Below, piece by piece: positions 44,701 to 51,166 of a DNA stretch of 64,000 nt; within the stretch, counting starts at the first letter, position 1, and each line of letters begins with the position of its first letter. Origin of the DNA: Liolophura sinensis (taxonomy: Eukaryota > Mollusca > Polyplacophora > Chitonida > Chitonidae). Both the position numbers and the translations under genes were made by a program. The notes under the pieces were generated by a model that worked only from the letters and a program-made list of their open reading frames with translations, searched no databases and had not been told where the DNA came from. The stretch is taken from the NCBI RefSeq assembly GCF_032854445.1, contig NC_088304.1, positions 30,697,732-30,761,731 on the forward strand, given 5' to 3'.

Positions 44701-45451
44701 ATTCTAAACTCCTAGTTCAGGAACAAGTAAGTGGTTATGGCAACAAAGGAATTCAAAAGTAAAACAAAACAATTATTTGTATATTTTTGCAAGTACACGG
44801 TAAATTAGTTTATCATGTGGTTATGTTAAACAAGATATTAATATAGATACAATGTATGACATTATCGGAGGTAGCTAAGCACTGCTCATGTAGTCGGGCC
44901 CAGTGTCAGCACACTGTGACTGGATGAGGTGTCATGTCAGCCTGGTGACCTCAGCAGAGCATTCCTTTGAGACAGCAATATAAGACAGTGTAAGTCAGCA
45001 TTGAAATTCACCTGCTGCAAGAAACATGTGATATAACAGAAACAATGTTAAAAAAGACAAGCCAAGTGAACATTTATTTACATACACTATTTACTTGTAT
45101 TTACAAAGAAACATCCCAGATGTAATACATATGGATCCATTTGGTATGTTGTAATGAAATTGTGACGCCCTTGTATTTTCTCTGTCAGAAGAAATAATGT
45201 TTTACATATCTCCTTTCATTTTGTAGACTATTGCACACCTTGAGGAAATCAAAAACATGATGGCAGCTATTAGCAACATGGTGTCATGTGACCTCCATGA
45301 GACACTCCCATTGGCTTCATATTCTGTAGACAGGATTTTGGCCGGTCCAGATGCTAGAAGCAGAAGAGTTCTGTCAGCTAAACTAGACAGACCAGAGACA
45401 ATTTTAAAGCGACCTAGAGCTAGAAAAACAATGGGGTATGATTTTGACTAG
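8750..45451 (+). CDS. Uncharacterised 1254-aa protein, 31 coding exons
   Basis: Coding exons: 8750-8767, 9599-9700, 10204-10400, 12632-12678, 13399-13577, 15867-15983, 16314-16389, 17337-17467, 17815-17874, 18094-18194, 19755-19957, 20427-20604, 21357-21449, 24030-24153, 25554-25630, 26471-26579, 27309-27401, 29340-29423, 29942-30050, 32802-32875, 34032-34156, 36833-36948, 39192-39301, 40272-40419, 40644-40813, 41215-41288, 41629-41695, 42888-43058, 43861-44079, 44559-44726, 45227-45451. All introns are GT-AG, every junction phase agrees, and the sum (3765 nt) is a multiple of three ending in TAG. The start MASKSQ follows an in-frame TGA at 8690. I do not recognise the family. No signal peptide, membrane helix or catalytic motif is evident; it looks soluble. 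Lysine-rich stretches lie near residues 420-445 and 636-665, an acidic FEEEEM at 771-776, and a Ser/Asp/Asn-rich segment near 1095-1124. The motif NPYP[KR]LI..LR occurs at 91 and 751, each followed by an intron in phase 2 inside a Lys codon, indicating an internal duplication. Confidence 0.85.
8848..9052. mobile_element. MITE with ~70-bp inverted arms
   Basis: The left arm (8848 onward, with ACAAAGGGAAGCAGAT and TGTAACTGATAAAACGGCAG) is matched in reverse by the right arm ending near 9052 (TGTTTTATCAGTTACAATAT, TTGCTTCCCTTTGTAGAAGG). Arms are about 70 bp with a short AT-rich centre. It lies in intron 1 of the large gene and codes for nothing. Confidence 0.8.
9060..9375 (+). repeat. Dispersed repeat family D, copy 1
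   Basis: This shares an ordered set of blocks with 43560-43775: ATGTTCCAAGCAAAC, TCAATAGAACT.TCAGAAT and GGGCAAGTTAGT. Identity is moderate. Both copies are intronic. It is an old mobile-element relic of unknown type. Confidence 0.6.
9790..10058. repeat. 33-bp minisatellite in intron 2
   Basis: Eight copies of a 33-bp unit with GGTAACCTATTTCAGTGTAA. The unit is a multiple of three, so one frame stays open as a repeated 11-residue peptide, but it lies between exons 2 and 3 with no supporting splice phase. Each copy carries CCTATTTCAG, which resembles a 3' splice site. The true acceptor is at 10202-10203. Confidence 0.9.
10401..12631. other. Intron 3 of the large gene
   Basis: AT-rich intronic sequence. 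Several short direct repeats of the type AGGAAACATAT / CCTGAATAGGAAACA occur at 11160-11400, and two near-identical TATATCCTCCACTAGAAACA segments lie near 11310 and 11340. A SINE family A fragment is at 12413-12556. No further exon was seen. Confidence 0.5.
12413..12556 (+). mobile_element. SINE family A fragment
   Basis: The 3' half of the element in plus orientation: CGGTTTCCTCCCACCATAAT, AAGTGAAATATTCTTGAGTA, then a CAATCAAATAAATCAATAAA tail. The head is degraded. Confidence 0.75.
13009..13333 (+). mobile_element. tRNA-derived SINE, family C
   Basis: A tRNA-like head (AGTGGCCAGATGGATAGCG as A box, GGGTCAAACCTGGG as B box) is followed by a body and an ending GACATTAAACCCCAAG plus a CATA simple repeat. 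The ending resembles that of family B, so the two may share a 3' module. It lies in intron 4. Confidence 0.8.
13688..13815 (+). repeat. Dispersed repeat family E, copy 2
   Basis: Matches 6880-7015 in order: CCTTTCACATATGAAAGAG, AACTTTCAATGAAATTTATG, GGCTTCATAAAAAGTA. Preceded by TAATTCCTCAACC, also found before the inverted copy region at 36350. Confidence 0.65.
14060..15745. repeat. 36-bp minisatellite in intron 5
   Basis: About 46 copies of a unit with CCAACAGAGCAAAAATGTAT and CCGACCGACCAATCAA. The unit is 12 codons long, so several frames stay open for hundreds of codons on both strands. These are array artefacts: exon 5 (ending 13577) and exon 6 (starting 15867) join in phase without it. 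Variants (ATGTATCCGACC, ATATATCTGCCC, ATATATCTGCACAACC) occur in repeated blocks, showing multi-unit duplication. Confidence 0.95.
16405..17160. repeat. Degenerate GGCTTGCTACTGGG array in intron 7, split by a SINE
   Basis: Imperfect repeats of GTGGCTTGCTACTGGGTGGC-like units on both sides of the SINE at 16560-16835. The array existed before the SINE inserted, or resumed growth after. Short open frames here are not coding. Confidence 0.8.
16560..16835 (+). mobile_element. SINE family B, 5'-truncated, nested in a tandem array
   Basis: Matches the complete copy at 59679-60035 from the CTCGATCAATCCTGGGTCAA region onward: GATAGTGCAACGACTGGTTG, AGTGAAGCAGCACTAGATAA, and the end GTTAAACCCCAAGTACTCAC. 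The tRNA head is missing or lost. Confidence 0.8.
18385..19355. repeat. 68-bp minisatellite in intron 10
   Basis: About 14 copies of a unit with GAGTTACCTGGCAAACAAAC and ATCAGAACTCCTACAATCAG. The middle copies are almost identical, pointing to recent homogenisation; the last ones carry shared variants (CCGAACACC, AAGATCAACAG) that recur as a block. Non-coding. Confidence 0.95.
20020..20150 (+). mobile_element. SINE family A, 3' part
   Basis: Plus orientation: GGGAAGGTCTGCCAGAAACC, CCCGGCTTCCTCCCACC, TATTCTTGAGTACGGCATAA, CACCAATCAAAAA tail. It lies in intron 11. Confidence 0.75.
20933..21356 (+). repeat. Degenerate ~130-bp tandem copies containing broken exon 13
   Basis: Blocks beginning CAATCTTGGAA (about 20933, 21062, 21181) and ending at the real exon 13 share CATGGTACAGTCATG-type filler. 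The first holds GATCCCTTTGGCCAGAGAAG at about 20963. The second holds a 3' splice-like TTATTAGCAG at 21090-21099 followed by AGAAGATGTCTC and ATCCCAGAG, close to exon 13 (21357-21449: AGAGAAGATGTCTC, AATCCCGGAG). In the frame set by exon 12 the second copy would hit TAG within five codons. These look like relics of a local duplication that included the exon. Confidence 0.65.
21517..21625 (-). mobile_element. SINE family A internal fragment
   Basis: GGTGGGAGAGTCCGGGGGAA, ACAACCATCCACAGGTTGCT and GGAGAGGAAGGCAG match the central part of the copy at 1779-2036. Both ends are lost. Confidence 0.65.
21978..22110. mobile_element. Short inverted-repeat element (hairpin)
   Basis: Left arm from CCATTATCAGGAGAGTGTTC to AATGACATATATGC, right arm from GTATATATGTCATTGCC to AACAATCTCCTGATGATGG: about 48 bp each, roughly 90% complementary, with a loop of a few bases. 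GGCTAAATAAAAAGCCGAAA follows. Probably a MITE relic in intron 13, next to the 22-bp array. Confidence 0.65.
22240..23693. repeat. 22-bp minisatellite in intron 13
   Basis: About 65 copies of CCAACAATACACTACAAC plus a variable tetramer. The tetramer takes few values (CATT, TGTC, CGTT/CGTC, TAGT), and the order of variants is itself locally repeated. There are a few indels near 22765 and 23550. Open frames are artefacts. Confidence 0.95.
24396..24496. repeat. Inverted repeat at the head of the 27-bp array
   Basis: GTACACTTAACTCTAGTAGT, AATGGCTTCACAGAGGCTTT on the left is the reverse complement of AAAGCCTTTGTGAAGCCATT, ACTAGTAGAGTTAAGTGCAC on the right, with a loop of about 12 bases (GAGATACCTGGC). 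Arms are a little over 40 bp with very few mismatches. The right arm runs directly into the tandem array. Confidence 0.8.
24482..24850. repeat. 27-bp minisatellite in intron 14
   Basis: About 14 copies of a unit containing GAGTTAAGTGTACCTCAAG and GGTTGGCA. The first units overlap the right arm of the hairpin just upstream (AGAGTTAAGTGCACC), from which the array seems to have grown. The unit is nine codons long, so frames stay open; not coding. Confidence 0.9.
25406..25497. repeat. 18-bp array just upstream of exon 15
   Basis: Five copies of AGGCTGTGTGACATTCAC end 56 bp before exon 15. Inside exon 15 at 25576-25594 the sequence GACATTCACTGGCTGTGTT matches the array read as GACATTCACAGGCTGTGTG at 17 of 19 bases. 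The array therefore looks copied from the exon. Confidence 0.85.
25795..26275. repeat. Degenerate CAGTAAATGG and ~32-bp CCAAGGTGACAGTC arrays in intron 15
   Basis: The left part repeats GACTCAGTAAATGGCC-like words; the right part has about five ~32-bp units with AAATGGCCAAGGTGACAGTC, then decays into CAACAACAACAA. Non-coding. Confidence 0.8.
26746..26905 (-). mobile_element. SINE family A, 5'-truncated
   Basis: The left end TTTATTTGACTGGTGCTTTA, then CAAGAATATTTCACTTATAC, TATGGTGGGAGGAAAT and TTTCCCACGTACGGTC matches the copy at 1779; the tRNA head side is missing. Intron 16. Confidence 0.75.
27441..28620. repeat. 21-bp minisatellite starting 40 bp after the exon 17 donor
   Basis: About 55 copies of CCTAGCTCCTGGCTGTCTGG+G with GTC/GCC and CTG/TTG variants. 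Seven codons per unit keep long frames open; these are not coding because exon 17 (ending 27401) joins exon 18 in phase. The array is strongly pyrimidine-biased on the plus strand, so the pre-mRNA of intron 17 has more than 1 kb of CU-rich repeat. Confidence 0.95.
28621..29339. other. Remainder of intron 17
   Basis: No repeat or exon recognised; ordinary AT-rich intronic sequence ending in a long T tract before the exon 18 acceptor. Confidence 0.5.
30033..31985. repeat. 31-bp minisatellite carrying copies of the exon 19 donor
   Basis: About 60 copies of a unit with GGTATTTGATAATGGAAAAT and ATGATCTCTGG. The first unit overlaps the end of exon 19: the exon ends GCATGATCTGTGGG at 30050 and the intron starts GTATTTGATAATGG, so unit zero is the splice junction itself. 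Later variants replace the middle with AGGAAGATGGCTGG or GAAAGAAGGTTGG. A SINE fragment interrupts it at 31673. Long minus-strand frames (NTP.I..FHYQIP type) are artefacts. Confidence 0.95.
31673..31758 (+). mobile_element. SINE family A fragment inside the 31-bp array
   Basis: GGGAAGGTCTGCCAGAAACC, then GTATAAGTGAAATATTCTTA and a CCCCAGTAAATA end. Array units continue on both sides, so the insertion is nested. Confidence 0.7.
32482..32752. repeat. 53-bp tandem repeat at the end of intron 19
   Basis: Five nearly identical copies of a unit with CACAATTTGTGACTGTTTAA and GATTCCAAGCTGAATGG. It ends about 50 bp before exon 20. No similarity to that exon. Confidence 0.9.
32905..33285. repeat. Degenerate ~30-bp array in intron 20
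   Basis: Loose repeats of AGGCTTCATATTAGTGCCTG and ATGGCTTTACTGTAG. Old and diverged. Confidence 0.65.
33416..33483. repeat. 17-bp tandem repeat in intron 20
   Basis: About four copies of GAGCTGCTCCATGCCA. Confidence 0.8.
34490..35050. repeat. 31-bp minisatellite in intron 21
   Basis: About 18 copies of a unit with GAGTGGGTAATCCTCATGGT and GTAGTCTGCAT. A block of CACGATG variants at 34820-34920 shows local duplication. A minus-strand extension reaches into the next SINE; not coding. Confidence 0.9.
35125..35287 (+). mobile_element. SINE family A, 3' part
   Basis: GGTTTCCTCCCACCATAATG, CACCATATAAGTGAAATATT, CTTGAGTATGGCATAAACAC, then a CAAATAAATAAATA tail, plus orientation, in intron 21. 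Confidence 0.8.
35531..36262. repeat. 20-bp minisatellite open in nearly every frame
   Basis: About 37 copies of ATGTGCAGCACGTGTGCAGA with three main variants of the middle (GCAGCACG, GCAGTGTG, GCACCGCG). The unit is not a multiple of three, yet no frame of the repeated 60-mer contains a stop on either strand except at variant units, so 240-290 codon frames appear on both strands. Codon content is a pure cyclic repeat (Cys/Ala/Val/Gln/Met/Arg) and there is no start context or splice support, so I treat it as non-coding. Intron 21. Confidence 0.95.
36430..36550 (-). repeat. Dispersed repeat family E, inverted copy
   Basis: The reverse complement of this stretch follows the order of 6880-7015 and 13688-13815 (GCAATTTTCAGCGCACATTT, TTCAGGGCTTCATTAAAAGT). 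A plus-orientation CCTCAACCTTTTCACATG at 36355 suggests a composite or foldback arrangement. Confidence 0.6.
36949..37915. other. Left part of intron 22
   Basis: No repeat or exon recognised; AT-rich. The 44-bp array follows. Confidence 0.5.
37916..39216. repeat. 44-bp minisatellite copying the exon 23 acceptor
   Basis: About 27 copies of a unit with TCAGTGATGTTATGTTACAG, GATCTGCAGGCATTATGTCA and GTTC. The last unit is the real 3' splice site: TTATGTTACAG ends at 39191 and exon 23 begins GATCTGCTGGCATTATGTCA, GTTCT. The 20 bases before the acceptor are identical to the array consensus, and the first 25 exon bases differ from it at one position. The 44-bp length shifts frame each unit, and one of the three frames hits TGA in each unit, so using an upstream copy truncates the protein. 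Confidence 0.95.
39567..39648. repeat. 27-bp tandem repeat in intron 23
   Basis: Three copies of AGGGCGGATATCACAGGTGT+TCATACC. Confidence 0.85.
39817..39908. repeat. 31-bp tandem repeat in intron 23
   Basis: Three copies of a unit with AGTTGTCTTTCCAGAGGATT and GCGCGAAGCT. Confidence 0.85.
41732..42094 (-). mobile_element. Complete SINE family B with 13-bp target duplication
   Basis: On the minus strand the order is tRNA-like head (GATAGCACAGTTGGTAGAGT), body (GGAAGTTGTAACTTCCTC, GATAGTGCAACAACTGGTTG) and tail (GTTAAACCCCAAGCGCTCAC, then CTCA repeats). The flanks are GTCACCACAGGAG at 41719-41731 and the identical 13 bases at 42095-42107, a perfect target-site duplication. It is in intron 27, between GT-AG sites that still splice in phase. 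Confidence 0.92.
43560..43775 (+). repeat. Dispersed repeat family D, copy 2
   Basis: Same block order as 9060-9375 (ATGTTCCAAGCAAAC, ATCAATAGAACTCTCAGAAT, GGCAAGTTAGTTATT). It lies in intron 28, shortly before exon 29. Confidence 0.6.
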
Positions 45452-45494
45452 TTATTTAATCTTTGTGTCACTGGTATGACACAAGTGATTGGGA

Positions 45495-46849
45495 ATTAAA
45501 ATGTAGAAAGTGACCAAAGAACTAGGTGTATTTTACCTATATGCTTCACTCTGATTGGCTCATCCACCTTTAATATAGGGCACTGAATTTTCTTCTTTTT
45601 TTTGTGAAGTTTAATTGATTTCTAATCAGAAAAATTGTTAGTTTTAGTACAAAAGTATCATGTAAAGGACTTTATATTCTTCTGAAAGTGCATTTCCACA
45701 GACCAAATTTTATGTAAGATACAGTATTCATGAATTTAGTCTTAAGTAAGAGGTATTTAATTCTTGCTGTGGTTTGTGATTTAATCATATCATATAATGT
45801 CACATGACACCACTGTATGTATGTGCCTGAGGAACACGATACTGTGTGTGACATAATGTTTCACAAGACCGCTATATGTATGTGCCCGAGGAACACGATA
45901 CTGTGTGTGACATAATGTTTCACGAGACCACTATATGTATGTGCCCGAGAAACACGATACTGTGTGTGAAATAATGTCTCACGAGACCACTATATGTATG
46001 TGCCCGAGGAACATGATATTGTGTGTGACATAATGTCTCATGAGACCACTATATGTATGTGCCTGAGGAACACGATACTGTGTGTGACATAATGTCTCAC
46101 GAGACCACTATATGTTTGTGCCCGCGGAACACGATACTGCGTGTGACATAATGTCTCACGAGACCACTATATGTATGTGCCCGTGGAACATGATATTGTG
46201 CGTGACATAATGTCTCACGAGACCACTATATGTATGTGCCTGAGGAACATGATACTGTGTGTGACATAATGTCTCACGGGACCACTATATGTATGTGCCC
46301 AAGGAACACGATACTGTGTGTGACTTAAAATTTCATTCATGACAAGGTGACTCATTTTGCCTGATCCCAAGAGTTCTGTTGACCTTTGAAAGGTGTTTTG
46401 AAGGGTTTTTTGTTTAAGATAAACTGAAAAATGGAAGTGTCAGCACCAATATAGTGTGATATTTTGTGACCATTATTTGCCTCGAAAAAATGTGCTTTTT
46501 GGGCAAAGGTTTAGGGCAAATAGAGTTAACTAGTTTTTCCGAAAAACTATTTCGGTGTCATTCATTTATAGCTATATAACTGTTAATGGTTCTGTGGCTA
46601 TGAATAATTCATATGAAGTTAAGGATTTTTAATTCTTAAAGTCTGCTGCTACATGTACGTTTATCATGTTCATGCAGTCAAAAAGATAACTACAAACAAA
46701 TTTCCCAGTCAGAGTGTCTTATCTGATAATCGTTGCACAATGAGATAAATGAACAGACCAGGTACAGCTTAGCTATAATTACTTATCAGTGAAAAGAATT
46801 TGGTAGAAAGATAAAAATATTTTTACAAGTCTTCTTGGCACAGAATAAA
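45495..46849 (+). terminator. Candidate poly(A) signals of the large gene
   Basis: ATTAAA at 45495-45500 is 44 nt after the stop codon; AATAAA at 46844-46849 lies past the 59-bp array. If the second is used, the 3' UTR is about 1.4 kb and includes the array. I cannot tell which is used. Confidence 0.3.
45795..46330. repeat. 59-bp tandem repeat in the 3' flank/UTR of the large gene
   Basis: About nine copies of a unit with GTGTGTGACATAATGTCTCA, CGAGACCACTATATGTATGT and GCCCGAGGAACACGATACT. The first unit still reads TCACATGACACCACTGTATG, a diverged edge copy. Confidence 0.9.
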
Positions 46850-48790
46850 ATTGTTAAAACTTGACTTTTTGGATTATGATGGCTAGTGAACAATGTACCA
46901 AACTGTGTTGTCTGCGAAATGTATATTTAAATGAACATATATTTGGTAAATACTTGCTTTTGGATTTACATGTGTTATTATGTACTTGCTAAATGTTGTT
47001 ACCGTTATTTATGTTGGTAACCTTTCTCTCATTCTTTAAACAATGTAGTAGAGTTATCAAGTTGTAATATTTGACGTTTGTAAAACATTATTTATACATA
47101 GTGTAACTCTTTTCACTATAAAAACGTCAAACGGTAATAGGTGAATGCACTTCAACGTTGCCAAATTTATTTTTCTAAAGTTATAACATATAGAAGTAAT
47201 ATATTAAGATTGCTATGTCAGGTATAAATATTACCACAGGTTTATGTTTACTGTAATGGATTATTTCAAAAAAAATCTTTCTAAACCCAGACAAGTGTCT
47301 GTACCCACCTATGGTGTGAATTCCTTCACTCTGCATGTATGAAATCAACTTCCGTTGGCTGATAAGAGACTTTTTGTTTGGGAGGGTACTGGACCATTGG
47401 CCTATTCAACTACAGCCTCACTCACGATCAGCCAGTCAGCCTTTGACCAGTGAGGGCACATTTCTGAATCGAGCTTTTTCAGCTGCCGTCTAAAGTCAGG
47501 AGGTATTTAATGTACCTGGTGAGGGCCGAATGGTTTAAGGCCTCAACCCATAAACCTGATCACCTTCATGAACTCAAATATTGTTGAGCACAATTTTACA
47601 TCTAGTGGAAGAAAAACCTGTTGGGAGTTTGGTGAATAATCACCGTTCATTTGGACCATGGTTTTCCGCTAAGCACAAACATTCAGCCGCAGGGCGACGT
47701 AAACGAATGTTACATGTTCAAGAGAAGACGTTTGAAATAAACTTCATATACGACCACGTCATCGTGTTGACCTCCTTTTGTCGCCAAGGTCCCGAGAAAA
47801 GTGAGGCAAGTCGAAGATTCCTTTCCCGCTACTCTTAACATTGAATAAACACACCTGTCCAGGTCAGAACGATTAGAAGACGAGCATATTAATAGTCCAC
47901 TTTTCATTTAATCACGGCAGGTTAGCATTTTCCGTTTTACTCGAGCAGACACTGAGTGGAAAATATTGTCAAAATAGCATGGAAGTTCATGCAAAATTCT
48001 GCTTCTCGGTGACATACATGTAAGTCTAAATTTTCGCTTTGTTGACGTTCACAATGTATCTATGTTTTGGAGGTTGTACTGTTTTAACTTGACAAATTCG
48101 GGCTATCTTCCACTGTTCGTTGTTCATTTTCCAATGCTTACCCTGCTGTCTTTGGCTATCTTTTTCCGAACAGAAGAGAAATTCTGTCCATTCCCAAAAC
48201 TCGCATATCATTTTTAATATTACTGTATAGCGAAAAAATATCGTGTAATGCGCTCCAAAACCTTTGACCTGAAGTCAAATGTTCACAGGGAAATCGACGG
48301 TCGGGCGGACGGATGAACATTAAGACAGGGTCGCTGAAAATCATTAGGGTTCGTCATGATAAAGTGGAAGTGTGGTGAACTTGGGGTAAACTGTTGAAGA
48401 GACAGTGTGTGAACAAACCTGTCGTAAAATTCACTTTAATGACCCCCAATGACCTTGAAAAAAATGCCAGGGTCGCTGAAACCAGTTGGTTTCTTTTTCA
48501 TGAAAAAGTGTAGTTAGGCTTATGGCGTAGGTTTGGTGAACTTGAAGTAACCGGGCGCTGCGACAAGTATAGCCTAACGCTTGGCCAATATTGGGCGAGG
48601 GATAAGGGTCTCGCGTAGAGTGCTGTACCCTGTTTTTTGGCGTCATGTATTCTTACGTATTGTATTTTGTTTAGGAAATTGTTGGGAGAGCACGTGACAA
48701 AGCAACGCCCAATAGTATTTTTTGAGGAGATAGAAGACTTTAATACCATTACATGCTGCCATGCAGACTACACGTCAACCGCAGTGCGGA
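46331..48790. other. Intergenic stretch
   Basis: No exon recognised. 46.4-47.3 kb is AT-rich. Around 48316-48550 two degenerate copies of a ~150-bp segment share AGGGTCGCTGAAA and TTTGGTGAACTTG. The open frame at 47581-47838 has no recognisable motif. Confidence 0.4.
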
Positions 48791-48795
48791 AACCT

Positions 48796-49050
48796 CAGTG
48801 CCCAAGTGCTTAGCGCGCTATAGCGCAGCACAAGAACTCAGGAGCTTCTCACTAATGGGGTCGCTCCGGTGGTGTACGAACGTGGAAATGTGGATAGTCG
48901 TGGGTTTCCTCCGGGGCCAGCCCTGCCCCCCCCCCCCCACCCACTCCACACACACACACACTCACACACACACACACACCACCGTATTGCTGGCTTCCGT
49001 CGTGTAAGTGGAATATTCTTGAGTACGGCGTAAAACACCAATCGTCTAAA
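48796..49050 (+). mobile_element. SINE family A with an internal CA microsatellite
   Basis: Head region with AGTGCTTAGCGCGCTA and AAGAACTCAGGAGCTTCTCA, then CGTGGGTTTCCTCCGGGGCC, a C tract, a CACACA tract (about 48948-48980), and the family ending GGAATATTCTTGAGTACGGC, AAAACACCAATCGTCTAAAT. The microsatellite replaces the usual CCCACCATAATGC segment. Confidence 0.8.
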
Positions 49051-49610
49051 TAAATCAAACATGTTGGGTGTTGTTGCTTAGGCACATGTAAATGTATATG
49101 CCCGGCATTGTCACCGTGCTCATGCGCTGTTGAAATTAACGTCACTACAATGACTTCACACGTCCCGCATCGGACTTTTGCCTGTATCCCATTATCTAGT
49201 CTTATAATTGTGTCGGTATTTAATGGGCCAATGCGATTTTTACCTCACCTAGTTTTGGGCACGATATTGGAGCAATGTTGCTATATCAGCCCATGTTAAT
49301 ATCGCTCCAATACGTCCGACATGGCTTTCTTCTCCTGCTGTATGGTGATGACGTCTCGTGGTAACACCGTATACAGGCCATAGTCGACACTGTTTTATCA
49401 GGATGTAAATGAAAACAAATAACACCGGCTTTCACGAAACTGTCATTGTTTTAATGATGAAAATGCTTGTTACAATGCCAACGTTACGTGTGCAGTTACC
49501 ACATCAAACAGTACCCAAACTTAACACGATTTCTCGCCTGTTATTAGTTCAAAAGGCAGCATCGATCGTGTGTTGTTTTGCTGTTGTAAGTGACCTTTGT
49601 CAACTGAATA

Positions 49611-49648
49611 CACACATACACACTCACACACATATATATATATATATC
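49611..49648. repeat. CA/TA microsatellite
   Basis: Short run of ACACATACACACTCACACAC followed by ATATATATAT. Confidence 0.85.
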
Positions 49649-49951
49649 GTGAACAGAAAAAAGCTACATGAAAACATGATCTGTGACCAGGAAATGCGAC
49701 GAAAACCCCTAGCAGTAACATATCACGGGAGGATGGCGAGAGAAAATGACAAGCAGCAAACGAAATGACAGCGATGTTCAAAAAGCCGCAGACATTCCCC
49801 GCAACGCCACGCGCGGAATGGCGCGTACTGTGTACAAGCTAGGAGACGTGCGCAAGTGTTCTGACATGCGCATAATACGGCTTATGGTTTGGGATATTCG
49901 CCCCACTGAATGTTTGATTATTTGTCAGATAGCCTCAAACTATATTACCTG

Positions 49952-50172
49952 GCCCAGGATCACGAAGCGATCTTAGATCTAAGTCAAAATTTGAATCATT
50001 AAATTTGGTATGTTCCTTCCCGTTTTTTGAGCTGAAATTTGTTGTACACTAACTTACCCAGAGTTTGTGTTGTCAAGCAGTATTTTGACGTGGTTCCATC
50101 AGAAATAACAATTTTAAAGTGATTTTAAATTTTGACTTAAGTCGAAGATCGCTTCGTGATCGCGGGGCCTGA
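49952..50172. mobile_element. MITE with ~38-bp terminal inverted repeats
   Basis: The left end CCAGGATCACGAAGCGATCT, TAGATCTAAGTCAAAATTT is mirrored by the right end AAATTTTGACTTAAGTCGAA, GATCGCTTCGTGATCGCGGG. The centre is about 140 bp with no coding content. CCTGG/CCTGA-like flanks are present, but no clear target duplication could be read. Confidence 0.85.
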
Positions 50173-50980
50173 TTTCTGAGCTGAATTTTCTAGGTTAAAA
50201 CTTCTAAAGCGTTTGCCACTCTTGGGTAAATGTAGAATACCTAAAGTTCAGCTGTGGCTAGACTGTCTCACACGATCAGGGACGATTCTGTATCCCTTGA
50301 ACGTTATAATAACATACTTTTCGGAATTTAAATGGTACCCACAAAGGCTAATTTACTCGTTCTATCGAATTTCCTATTGTCATGACAACCATTTAATTTT
50401 TCGTTTACATTTGCAGCGCTATGCTATTTTTTTTTAACAAAGAGAATGAAAAGGATGTGTCATTGGAAAGATCACTATAACATATATATTTATATAAGTA
50501 CATGAACTTTTTTGTTCTGCTGGATAAAGTGCTGTAAAGTGTTCAAATCCTGAAGTGTTTTGTTTTGGACAACTGGTGTCAAATAACAATCACGTTAGTT
50601 TTTTGCTTAACCGCAAGCAACGTACCGCTGGAGCAGTTCCTATATATACATGGGAAAACATTGCATTTTTAAACTTTCTTTTTAAAGGCTAACATGAAAG
50701 AAGAAAAACTAGGTTCCACGATGCATGTTAGCATCCCAGCGTAACAACGCTGTCCATAAATCGAACATTATGCTGCATATAATTCAGTACAAAAACGGAA
50801 CGCCTCAACCACTATCCATTCCGCCTATTGTCATTGACTTACCGTTATACAATTCATCCGTATCAAGCCAAGTACAGCGTAGGATGAACTTGGATTTTAA
50901 ATCCAGTCAAGCAAATGTCAACGGTTACATGAATTATGTGTAAAATGATAAAAATGTTCTTCGTGCTGACCTTTTTGACA

Positions 50981-50986
50981 TTTATT
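50981..50986 (-). terminator. Candidate poly(A) signal of the Ig-domain gene
   Basis: AATAAA on the minus strand, about 180 nt past the stop codon at 51167-51169. Spacing fits a short 3' UTR. Confidence 0.5.
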
Positions 50987-51166
50987 CTAACAATATAATC
51001 TCGTTGCCATGGAAACCTTCGCATCAAAATGCACTTTGTCATCCTAAGCGACAATTGTCCCGAGAACACAGTGAAAAATATTTTAGCACATCAAAATACA
51101 TAATATATATATATAAAAAAAACAGAATTCCAAAAGCACCGTCTTTTTTAGCCATATCACAAATTC

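Noticed and set aside
8750-45451. Naming the large gene after an uncharacterised human protein of similar length
   Set aside because: Length alone matched; I could not confirm any motif, so no name is given.
47581-47838. 85-codon plus-strand frame
   Set aside because: No recognisable motif, no splice partners, and composition like the surrounding intergenic DNA.
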